Shown piece by piece: positions 1 through 8,800 of a stretch of 64,000 nucleotides of DNA. Each line of letters starts with the position of its first letter. The first letter of the stretch is position 1. The stretch spans positions 53,125-117,124 of the forward strand of contig NZ_JANUGX010000019.1 in the NCBI RefSeq assembly GCF_024753245.1, written 5' to 3'. The position numbers and the translations under genes are program-made. Source of the stretch: Massilia norwichensis. Its GTDB lineage: Bacteria > Pseudomonadota > Gammaproteobacteria > Burkholderiales > Burkholderiaceae_D. The notes below the pieces were generated by a model that saw only the letters and a program-made list of their open reading frames with translations, did no database searches and was not told the origin of the DNA.

Positions 1-156
1 TGCACTGAGTCCATCGAGTCGGTTCTCTTGCTCAATAACATCATCCAGGTTCGCGGGCGCCGGCGGGTCCGGGTCGGCAGTTGTCGGGGCCGGAGTAACA
101 TTCAGGACTTCAGGCGCCGCTGCAGTGGCTTCATCCTGGCTCGGTTCGTTTTCCAT
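1..156 (-). CDS. N-terminal part of an unknown protein, cut by the left window edge
   Basis: An ATG at 156 is preceded by a strong ribosome binding site (AAGGAG, 8 bases upstream on the minus strand) and opens a frame with no stop through base 1. The 52 visible residues begin MENEPSQDEATAAAPEV and are rich in Ala, Pro, Asp and Glu, so this is a low-complexity, probably disordered acidic leader. No domain can be recognised. The gene lies downstream of the HEPN gene, reads in the same direction and is separated from it by about 280 bases in which I see no other gene. Whether it belongs to the defence operon cannot be told from this window. Confidence 0.7.
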   Translation of the reverse strand, partial: MENEPSQDEATAAAPEVLNVTPAPTTADPDPPAPANLDDVIEQENRLDGLSA

Positions 157-437
157 CTATAAGCTCCTTCACGACAAATGACCTTTGAGAACAAGCTTTG
201 ATTCTGTTGCACGGCAGGTCATTATGCCGGCGTTGTCCAGTTCTGTCGGAGCGCCTCAACTCATCTCGCAGGAGCAGACCAAATACTTCTGACAGCGCGT
301 AACCAGCCTCAAGGCAGGGGCTCGGCGGAGGAATTTGAACACTTGGCAATGCGCTCAGCAACGCTTTCGGTGGCCAGAGTGAAGCTTATGGAGTATTGCG
401 AATGCGTACATAGTGCGCTGTGCGGGTCTCTCTAAGG

Positions 438-1274
438 TTAGCATTTCTCGGCGCGGTCCAGCTTCCGATGAACCAACGATGCAAGTGTCAATATATCGAG
501 CGCATCCTGCTCCGAAATCGGCCACTCGACCTTTGGGTTATGAGCTAGCGGATTCCGAACGGTACCGAACAGCCCGACAACGAGGTTCACAAATCCACGT
601 TGCTCCCCTCGTTCGGTTTCGGTCTGCAGGGAGTTGATGGCGAGTGGTGGCGCCCCGTCTTTGCTCAAACCAAAAGCACGTTGGACCAGGTCGGCACCAT
701 CTCCATCTAAACCAGAGAGAGCTCGAACTTTCGCGGCAATGCTCTTCGTCGCTTCGAAAACCGCATGGAAGTAGTTTTGGTCGAGCAGCTCGGCTCGGCA
801 GAACTGCAGTACATGCGGGTGTACGTTTCGAGAGGTCAAAGCCGCAGACAGTCGGCTAGCTCGCCGTACCGCTTCGTCGACAGATTTCGCTGCTTGGACG
901 CGTCGAATATGTCCATCCTCGCGTAACTCGTAGCCGGTCAATGAGAGGACCGCATTCAGCTTTTGCCGACGCTGATGAAACACTGTCTGGTTTTCCGTAT
1001 ATCGGACAGGGTTCATGGCCCGGGTGATGACCATCAGCAGGTGGTTGCCTACCCGCTTCTCGTTCTGAACGCTCGCTAAGGCGTTATAAAGGCGCTTCCA
1101 CTTTGTATTGGACGTGTCTACGTCTGGAATTCCGGCGTCTCCCAGAATGAAGGCAATCTCAAAACCAGTCAGGCCGTCATTCGTGTCACCCAACACGCGC
1201 GCAACAGCTTCAATATGTTGGGACGAAAATGGCGCGATAGTATCCATGAGTTTAAGCTGCTTTGCGAAGCTCAC
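438..1274 (-). CDS. TIGR02391-type HEPN protein, probable toxin/abortive-infection effector
   Basis: The C-terminal half matches the Hypoth_Ymh/TIGR02391 family, a HEPN-fold group common in defence islands. The signature RNPLAH lies at residues 240-245 and gives the R-x4-H arrangement that forms the RNase site in active HEPN proteins. It is preceded by the family-typical stretch VNLVVGLFGTV. The N-terminal 120 residues look like a separate winged-helix-like domain but are not recognised. The annotated start is a GTG at 1274 that overlaps the HNH gene by 23 bases. An ATG at 1247 would give a 4-base gap and a protein 9 residues shorter; neither has a good ribosome binding site. It is the last gene of the defence operon. 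RNA cleavage as abortive defence is an inference from the motif. Confidence 0.75.
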   Translation of the reverse strand: MSFAKQLKLMDTIAPFSSQHIEAVARVLGDTNDGLTGFEIAFILGDAGIPDVDTSNTKWKRLYNALASVQNEKRVGNHLLMVITRAMNPVRYTENQTVFHQRRQKLNAVLSLTGYELREDGHIRRVQAAKSVDEAVRRASRLSAALTSRNVHPHVLQFCRAELLDQNYFHAVFEATKSIAAKVRALSGLDGDGADLVQRAFGLSKDGAPPLAINSLQTETERGEQRGFVNLVVGLFGTVRNPLAHNPKVEWPISEQDALDILTLASLVHRKLDRAEKC

Positions 1275-1971
1275 AAGTTCGGTGAAATGCTAGATATGGC
1301 AAATGGGCCTGCTTCAGATGGCGAATGGTCCATTCCGTCGACACCCCCAGCTGTGCCTTAGCCGCCGCCGGCAAGGCTGCGGACACAAGTAAGCCGCCCT
1401 GGTCCGAGAATGAAATCCAGCCGCCATCGAATAGCGCATCAATGTGGGGAGCGAGCAGAAGCCCATTGAAAACGTCCAGCCTCTCATCGTCGCTCAGGCA
1501 TTTAGCCCAGGGTTTGATGTGCGAAGCTCGCAGCAAGGCAGGCACGGCGAGGCCGGTGACGCAACAACGCCCCTGCCAGTAATCCATCAGCGCATTTCGA
1601 AATAGGTCTTGGCCTACACGCTGTACTACTAGGCGCTCCGCTTCAGTCGTTTGCGACAGGTATAGGGCCCCACGTCTGAACTGGTCTGCTACACGATTGG
1701 GCATAGTTCTAGCGACGGCTGAGGCACGTTGAAGCGTGGCATAGAGGTTGTCTAGGTCGGCCACGAGGAGGACACCACCGTCAGCGCCATCTAGCAGTGC
1801 CGGTGCAGAAGCTGAGACACAAAATCCGCCACCGCTGGCGTGCACAAGAACCACTTCGGGGAACTGGGCCGAGCGTAGCTCTAGCCCGCCATCATCTAGC
1901 AACAATGGTGTACGCTCAAAGCCGCAATCTGCGGCGGCCTTCTCCAGACGAAGACGCTCCAGCGGGGTCAT
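1252..1971 (-). CDS. HNH endonuclease (HNH_2-like)
   Basis: This 239-aa protein carries a C-terminal HNH module. CCVTG is followed by ASHIKPW (about residues 148-154) and NGLLLAPHIDALFDGG (about 168-183), which supply the usual His-Asn-His metal and catalytic positions. The N-terminal 110 residues form an unassigned domain, possibly for DNA or modification recognition. The start is placed at the ATG at 1971 because it overlaps the stop of the DUF262 gene as ATGA. A longer frame opening at 2070 would run deep into that gene. The 4-base overlap implies translational coupling, so the HNH protein probably acts with the DUF262 protein. DNA cleavage is expected from the family; target specificity is unknown. 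Confidence 0.85.
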   Translation of the reverse strand: MTPLERLRLEKAAADCGFERTPLLLDDGGLELRSAQFPEVVLVHASGGGFCVSASAPALLDGADGGVLLVADLDNLYATLQRASAVARTMPNRVADQFRRGALYLSQTTEAERLVVQRVGQDLFRNALMDYWQGRCCVTGLAVPALLRASHIKPWAKCLSDDERLDVFNGLLLAPHIDALFDGGWISFSDQGGLLVSAALPAAAKAQLGVSTEWTIRHLKQAHLPYLAFHRTCELRKAA

Positions 1972-3731
1972 GCCGTACTGTCCGCCAGCTTCTCGAAGCC
2001 TGCGCGAATAACCCGGGCAATAAGCGGCCGTCGCGCGGCCAGGAACTCGTCGTAGGCCATGCTCCACCAACCCTCAGGCAACGCGTGCCACTCACACATC
2101 CGAGCCAATTCATCGGTCGAAAAGCGCGCCGCATATTGGGGCCAATAGCTAGCTGGTGGTCCATCGGAGATAGCGATGTTGTCATCCCACTCTAGCAGCG
2201 CGAAGTTCGCTATCTGATTAATGTCGCGAATGCTGTCGATGCCCTGCTTCTTCAAGTAATGTTTAGGGAACAGGTGGTGACGCTCCAATGCCTTCTTCTG
2301 TCCATGCGCCGGCGGGTCTAACAGGTCAGCCACCGGGCTTTTCGAAAACAATGCACGCGCGCCCAACAGCGTTTGTGCCGCGTAAAAACCGAACAGCGCC
2401 GGACTGCGTCCCGCAGAGGTCGCAAGGTCCATAGGGAGCGTCTTGGTCCAGTAGTCGTCAGTGAGCGTAGCGATTTCCACTGCAGCTAAGCGTGTCAGGA
2501 ACTGGTCGCCGGACTTGAGTTCGCGAAGCGCGGCTAAGTCCTGCTCCATCCGCGACTCCGGCGATGCAGTGAAACGACCGGTCAGAAGCGACATGTATAG
2601 CCAGCGCGCAATAGCATTCTTGAGTTGAAATCCCTCCACGCCATATTCTGTTCGTCCAAGTAAGTAAAGTTGGTAGGCAAACACTAACGCATTGACCGAA
2701 CTAATGGTTTTCTCGCTACGGTAGCCCGCTGCTCGCACAATGTTGAGGAAGTCAGCCCAATAGGTGAGATTCAACACACGGGCCTGGGCACCCCGCAGCT
2801 TACTGAACTGACTGTCGCGTAGACCAGGACTAGCCTCGCCGGTCGCTAAATCTTTGCCACGTAGTAGTGAATACACATTTTCGAGCCGGGCACGCCGAAA
2901 CGCCACTCCGACGTCTACACGCAGCAGATGGTCGGGGTCTGGTTGAAAGATTTGATTGAACGGGCTGGGCTGCCCCGCAGGAGCGGGCTGGCGCGCGGCG
3001 CGACAGAACTGCTCCAGCTCCGAACGACCATCGTCCCAAAAGACAGACATCAGGGTCAGGATAAAGTCCGACTGATTTAGCTTCTTGCCCTCGCTGTTGA
3101 TGCGAACGAAAACATCCGCTACCTGCTCCTCGGTGCATTGTTGCGAGAGCTCCAGCGCAATAAAGGGGAAGTTCGTTAGGCCAGCCAAACGCCCAATCGC
3201 ATCGGCAATCTTCTCTTCCTCGACATCGGAAACCTCGCGTGCTGCCGATAAACGCTTTAGATATTCGGCGATAGTTTTATGCGTAGGGCGGTTGAACACT
3301 TCGGAAATATCGACGATATACTCGGGGTCCCGCTCAGTGGTTGCATCAGGTACGGCGAAGGTGCCGCTCTGTGGTCGGAAAGCAATACGGATATGCTCAC
3401 GCTCAAAGCTCTCTCGCAGTACAGCTTCACGCCTGATAACAGCATACAAAGACGTTAGACGCTGCTGTCCATCTACGATAAGTAGCGAAGGCGTTTTTTG
3501 CTTGTTCGAATCGCCGATGACTTTGGTATCGGCGCCCTCCGCTCCAGTTTGCCAGAACAGGAAATAGCCGACCGGGTAGCCGCGGTACATCGAGTCAAAC
3601 AGGTCTCGTACTTTAGCATTTGCCCAAACAAAAGGACGTTGGATGTCAGGTAATCCAATGCGACCGAGGCCGATGTCATTAATGAGGCCGCCGAGGCTGT
3701 AGTGAACTTCTTTAAATAGAGTATCGGTCAT
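1968..3731 (-). CDS. DUF262 (GmrSD-like) protein with C-terminal DUF1524/HNH-like domain
   Basis: The N-terminus has the ParB-like DUF262 signature LPDIQRPFVW (about residues 25-34) and the DGQQRLTSLYAV box (about 85-97), which in GmrS-type proteins handles nucleotide. Near the C-terminus, RHHLFPKHYL (about 482-492) followed by INQIANFALL resembles the DUF1524/HNH part of GmrD. The family includes type IV restriction enzymes that cut modified phage DNA in a nucleotide-dependent way. The ATG at 3731 was chosen over a frame opening at 3770 because GGGATT precedes it and the family homology begins there. A 99-base gap separates it from the ATPase gene upstream, the largest gap in the operon after the one following the GTPase, so DUF262-HNH-HEPN may be a sub-module. 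Confidence 0.88.
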   Translation of the reverse strand: MTDTLFKEVHYSLGGLINDIGLGRIGLPDIQRPFVWANAKVRDLFDSMYRGYPVGYFLFWQTGAEGADTKVIGDSNKQKTPSLLIVDGQQRLTSLYAVIRREAVLRESFEREHIRIAFRPQSGTFAVPDATTERDPEYIVDISEVFNRPTHKTIAEYLKRLSAAREVSDVEEEKIADAIGRLAGLTNFPFIALELSQQCTEEQVADVFVRINSEGKKLNQSDFILTLMSVFWDDGRSELEQFCRAARQPAPAGQPSPFNQIFQPDPDHLLRVDVGVAFRRARLENVYSLLRGKDLATGEASPGLRDSQFSKLRGAQARVLNLTYWADFLNIVRAAGYRSEKTISSVNALVFAYQLYLLGRTEYGVEGFQLKNAIARWLYMSLLTGRFTASPESRMEQDLAALRELKSGDQFLTRLAAVEIATLTDDYWTKTLPMDLATSAGRSPALFGFYAAQTLLGARALFSKSPVADLLDPPAHGQKKALERHHLFPKHYLKKQGIDSIRDINQIANFALLEWDDNIAISDGPPASYWPQYAARFSTDELARMCEWHALPEGWWSMAYDEFLAARRPLIARVIRAGFEKLADSTA

Positions 3732-3830
3732 AATCCCAAAAAATTTTATTTTTAATATCGGATTTAGCACTGCTCACAGTCATGGACATCGTCCTGCATA
3801 GTGCCGCTACATATGTCATTTTACTTTTTG

Positions 3831-5816
3831 TCATTCGAATCCCGGCAATACGGGCATAAGCTCTCGCTTAAACAAGAGCTTTTCATCACAGCCTGGCTCT
3901 AATTCTAGGACGATATCCGGTTCCCCACGGAGCTCTTCCGGCGGGGGCGAAGTAGTGGTCACGATGAATTGAAATGGGATGGCGCCGTTCCGGCTGAGCT
4001 GCTCTGCGGCCTCCGACACCACCAGAAAGAACTCTCGGTACAGGCGCTCGCTCATATCAGCCTCTCGTGGGCAGTCATGGACCAAGAAGCCGGGATGGCT
4101 GCTCGCTTCCGACGTGGCCGAGTCAAGCAAACAGGCGATGTCGCCCAGGAGCACTTCCAGTACCTGATACGCTTCACCACCACGCGAAACCTCAAACGGC
4201 CGAAGCTCATGGTCCGGCACAAATCGAGCATGCCCGGCAGCCCCGAGCAACCGCGTTGAAACACAGGAGGTCAAGGATTTGATTGCATCGGCACGAGAGG
4301 ACTGCTGTAACCGTCTAACGCCTACCGAAGTTCGTAAGCTACCTAAGTCTGACTCGAGCTCCTGCTGGCGTTTTCGTGCTTGTAACAAATCTGGGGAGTC
4401 GATGCCTTGGACTCTTCGAGAATGCAATAACTGAAGTTCTTCCCAAGACCTCTTCAGAAGAGTGCGGGAATTTTCGCTCGTTGCGACTCGAACGTACAGC
4501 CTTCGCAACTCAGCCTTCTTGCCCGAAATCCGTTGAGATTGCGCGGATATTGCCGTTGTAGCGTTCTGGAATTCAAGTTCCAGTTGAGCCAGCTGCTGCG
4601 CAAGTTCCGAAGCGCTTGCCCGCACTTCTTTACCGTCGCGATGCCAGGTCATGCTGACCGCATCCTTTCGGTCTTGAATATGCCGACACATCGAGAACTC
4701 GACGTCACCGTGGTCACACCGGCCGCCGGCAAGTCCCTCTAGTCGGTCACGCAACGTGGTCAATCGCTCAAAGTCGGCACGGTTCGCGTTAAAGAGCGCC
4801 TTGGCGATACCCACCTCAAGCTCGGCCCGCCGCAAAACATTATTCAAACTGGCAAGACGAATTTGTTCCTGTGCGAGTTGCTCTTCGACCTGCTCGACCT
4901 CATGCTCTAAACGGTTTTCCTCTCTCTCCGCAGCTGCCAATGTGGCCTGCAAACGAGATTCGACTGATTGGCCAACGGTCGTCACGTGCAGCGGCTCGCC
5001 GTCATCGGCCCCAAGCCGGAAGCGCAACTGACGCTCGGCATGAGCGAGCAAAAACACCGGCGCACGCTCCAATTCAGGAATCCGTTCCTTACCTTGGTCG
5101 AACTCAACTTGTTTCGACTCAATTTCGCGAAGAAGCTTGTCCAGCCCGGTGTCGATGAGTCCTAATATGGAAGCGACGAACAGTGGTGGGTCGCGCCTCG
5201 GCCTCGGAAATCCAAGTCCTTCGCCGTCGCGCCAATGATAAAACCCGTCAAAACGAGTCCTCTGGTCTCTAATACACCAGGCCAGCAAATGGCGCCACTT
5301 GAGTGGCTGATTTGTGCCTGGTAGCGATTGCGCGGCAAGACGACCTATCGAAAATCGCTCCAGTGCCTTGAGGTATCCCGAGAAATCATTCGAAGTCCCC
5401 CCTTGAAGAAGCAACTGTAGCTCCTCGCACTGCGCAGCTAGCGAGTGACTGTAAGCGCTATAAGGTCGAAAGACCAGCCACGTCGCATCTTCAAGGTGGA
5501 CCTTCGCTGCTACGCCTCCTTTGGGGAAACCTCCTACCGCCTTCTCGCGCAACGTTGCGATGGCAGGCGCATCATCCCCCAGCACATATCGCATCAGTAG
5601 ACAGAGCGAGGTCTTCCCGACTCCGTGGCCTGCGCTGGTCAGGCCAGGGGACTCACTTGTGGCTGATTCCTTGGCCCAGACAATGTTAAGCCCCTGGTGC
5701 AGTTCAATGGCACGTGTCAGCACCAGTGGCTCGCGGGACTCCACAAGCCAAACGGTTTCAACCCACAGTCGTGGATGCGTCCGAACGGGTTTGTGCTCCT
5801 TGAGCCAGTGTGTCAT
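3831..5816 (-). CDS. SMC/Rad50-like coiled-coil ATPase
   Basis: This 661-aa protein has a P-loop GHGVGKTSLC (about residues 62-72), a long central heptad-rich region (about 220-480) with a break around a Cys/His-containing stretch, and a C-terminal lobe with FLVHDCPREADMSE (about 576-590). That motif is in the position of the Walker B/D-loop of Rad50/RecF-type ATPases and resembles the HDSPREAD motif of DUF2326-type defence ATPases. The architecture suggests a DNA-clamping dimer. It starts 8 bases after the methyltransferase stop, so it is clearly co-transcribed. It has no nuclease motif of its own and may load or regulate the nucleases downstream (inference). Confidence 0.8.
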   Translation of the reverse strand: MTHWLKEHKPVRTHPRLWVETVWLVESREPLVLTRAIELHQGLNIVWAKESATSESPGLTSAGHGVGKTSLCLLMRYVLGDDAPAIATLREKAVGGFPKGGVAAKVHLEDATWLVFRPYSAYSHSLAAQCEELQLLLQGGTSNDFSGYLKALERFSIGRLAAQSLPGTNQPLKWRHLLAWCIRDQRTRFDGFYHWRDGEGLGFPRPRRDPPLFVASILGLIDTGLDKLLREIESKQVEFDQGKERIPELERAPVFLLAHAERQLRFRLGADDGEPLHVTTVGQSVESRLQATLAAAEREENRLEHEVEQVEEQLAQEQIRLASLNNVLRRAELEVGIAKALFNANRADFERLTTLRDRLEGLAGGRCDHGDVEFSMCRHIQDRKDAVSMTWHRDGKEVRASASELAQQLAQLELEFQNATTAISAQSQRISGKKAELRRLYVRVATSENSRTLLKRSWEELQLLHSRRVQGIDSPDLLQARKRQQELESDLGSLRTSVGVRRLQQSSRADAIKSLTSCVSTRLLGAAGHARFVPDHELRPFEVSRGGEAYQVLEVLLGDIACLLDSATSEASSHPGFLVHDCPREADMSERLYREFFLVVSEAAEQLSRNGAIPFQFIVTTTSPPPEELRGEPDIVLELEPGCDEKLLFKRELMPVLPGFE

Positions 5817-5824
5817 CGTGTCCC

Positions 5825-8800
5825 CTAACGTGTCCCAGTAGCCCTCAGTGCTGCAGAACCACCATCAGTAGTTGCTTCGCGCCGCGACTCTGCGGCTAGT
5901 AACAATCGAGCGATGTCGGCGTGTTCTTCTAGCTGACTTATGTCACGTGGAAGTGCTCCCCCGCCGCGCTTAAATGATGACTCCGTTCCCTCGGTCTGGC
6001 GCACAAGGACTGAGATGGCCTCAAGGCGCTGAACAATGGGGCGAACACGGTCCAGCAGCGGCACCACATCCGCAGGACCTTGCTTACTCATCAGGGTCGC
6101 AAGCAGTTGCCCATCCGCCGGTTCCAGATGCTCCTTCGCAGAAGCCGAACGGGCAATAAGGGATTGGAGTTTCGATACAGAACATCCGCCAGGACAATGT
6201 TCCAGGAGTGCGACGATGAGTCCTGCGAACTTGGCCTCCTCCGCGTTTCGAATCAAGCCGTATTCGGAATACTGCATAGGCACGGCCGAAGTGCCTGGGG
6301 CTTCTCGCGACGGCATTGCGCTTTGATGGTCCCATGCCTCCATCACCAAGCGGCGTGTACGGTATTCGCCGAAACTACGCTGCTCGCCTTCTTTGAGCAC
6401 GCGGAAGGTCTCGCTCGGGTAGCCGGAGCCCATCACGTCGACGGGGTCAAGAATGTATCGTAGCTCCTCGCGGGTGAGGTCATATAAACGAGCATAGTAC
6501 GCATCAAGCTCGGCGCGTAGCTTGGCGCGGCGGTCGGGGTTCCAGGAGAAGGGTTGGCCACGTTCGTGGACGGGGCGCGGGTCATAGGCGGCGAGGTCTT
6601 CGGCCCAGTATTTGAGGTCATGCGCAGTATAGGTGAGCTCAAGGACGCGCGGGACAATAAAGTCCAGGGCAGCTGGCGTATAACGGTCAGGAGGAAGGAC
6701 CGGAAGTTGCTTGTAAATGAAGTAGTTTAGGTGCGTACCACCGACCTTGTGACGCGCAACGAAATCGAACGTCAAAGAGCACAGGTTTCCGAGCAGAGCC
6801 GCAAGCGTACCAGGCGCGCTACCTGAGCCAAAAAACATCAACGGCATATTGTTGCCGACACCTGCGCGCGGCGCTACCGAGGCAATTACCGTCCGCTCGT
6901 TGGTCGCATTTGTGATGTCCCGCCATCCCATCAGCCAACGAGGACTGCGGCGGTCCATCCACTCTCCCAACAATTCACGCAGCGCGTTTGGTAATGCCTT
7001 CGCGCGCAATGCCTCAGCGAGCATAGTCAATTCGTCATCGGCCAATCGTACGTCGGTATTCTGTTCGGCCCATTTAGGGAACTGAACCAGGGCTTTCTTC
7101 GTCGTCATGCCTTCGTCGCGCAGCATGTCGCTCAGGCGGAGAAAGTTCGCCTTAAGCTGCAGCTCAGTGGACGCAATGTGCGGCAACGACTGAGCAGGCG
7201 CCCAACCACCCGCTATTGGCGGTGTACCGGCAGTGCGGTGAAACAACTCACCAGCCACCCATTGGGCCAGCGCATGCAGCAGCTCGTCCACTGCAGAATC
7301 TTCAAGCTCATGCGCCGCTGCACCATGTGAAGCATGTAGCGCCAGCCAAGCGCGCGCCACACGAGCAGGGACTCGAGCGATGCAGGCCAGTACCTCCCGC
7401 TCGTCTACCCAGTAGCGGGGGCGCACGGTAAAGCCGGGGTTCTGCTTTTGTGCATCGGTGACGTCGGCGGTCTCTACCTCGCCGGTCGCACTGCTGGTAG
7501 CATCAATGTAGGTCGCCCACCGATGGTCGAACTGGTGAATCATCTTTGCTTCGTATAGCGGCAAAAGCAGGGACTGATTTGATACGGTCGACGTGTCGTA
7601 GAACAGGCCACTATCGCTGGTCATATTGAACAACCCTTGGGAGAACGTAATACCCCACGGGTTGACTTCAGGCCGGAGCACGTTGCCTTCAGTATCGACC
7701 ACGGCCTCCTCGATAAGCACCGGTGCCGTCCGGTACAGCTTCTTAGTCAACTCGGCATCACGCTCGCTTCTGAAAACAGGACAGGTCCGCGTGTTTGGGT
7801 TGATAAGGGAGAAGTCCTCGCGCGTTAATGAAAATCTCCGGCGCGGGTCTTGAAGGTGCTCGACCCGTAATGCGTAGTGAAGTAACTGAGTAGGAGTTGT
7901 AGCAGCACCTAGTGTGACGAGTACAAAAGGCGTGTCTGGATGTACTGCAGGAAAAATTCGCTCTGCATTGTCGAATCCGAACAAAGAGACAAGTCGCTGG
8001 CGCTCTACTATCGCCGCAAAAAAGCGCTTATTGCTGTCATCGGTCGCAATTCCTGCCTTGACGATGAATCCGGAACGACCATTCGGATGCGTTGCTTGCA
8101 GAAATGTCTCTGAAAACAGAGGGTACGTATCCAGCTTCCCATGTGCGCTCAATGGAAAGCGATTGCCCGCTCTGAAAAAGAGATTGGCCGCATCGTTCTG
8201 ACGCCGAGCATCCTGTAGTTGAGCCCAAAGCCAAGGAGAGTCGACCTCTAATGCTGCGATTGCTGCCTTCCGCTTAGCGCCCGCCATTAAAGCAATGCTT
8301 GGCGCTCGCGATGCGAAGAATTCTTCCTCACTAAGCTGGAGCTGCTCCCATGGTGGGTTACCCAGCATTACCGAGAATCCGCCCTGCGCCGCGACCTGAG
8401 GGAAAGCCAACCACCAGTGGAAAACGCCATGCTGGCGACACAGCGCCTGGGCAGCATCTTCCACATCAGCCCTCACCGGTTGCCCACTAAGTACACCCCA
8501 CAGATAACCCGACAGTGGCACGACGTCGCTGGCATCGGCCAGCTTCGGCGCTAGGAAGGCGGCCACATAGGTGTCAGCCAGACGGGCGAAGGTACTGCGA
8601 TGTGCAGCGGAATCGGCCTCTTGCCAAGCTTGGCGCTTGGCGGCCAAATGTTCGGGAGTGTCGTCGTCCAGCGTCTCGACCGACGCTGCTTGGGCAGCTA
8701 GTCCGGGTTGGGTAAGCAGGTCACCGCTGGCAATAGCACGCCAGCTCTTCAAATCGGCCTTGTTCTGCTTCTTCAGCGCGCTCACGATGGCTTTGTCGTC

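Noticed and set aside
131..361. 76-aa open frame on the minus strand
   Set aside because: No ribosome binding site; its end overlaps the start of the better-supported gene at 156, which has one.
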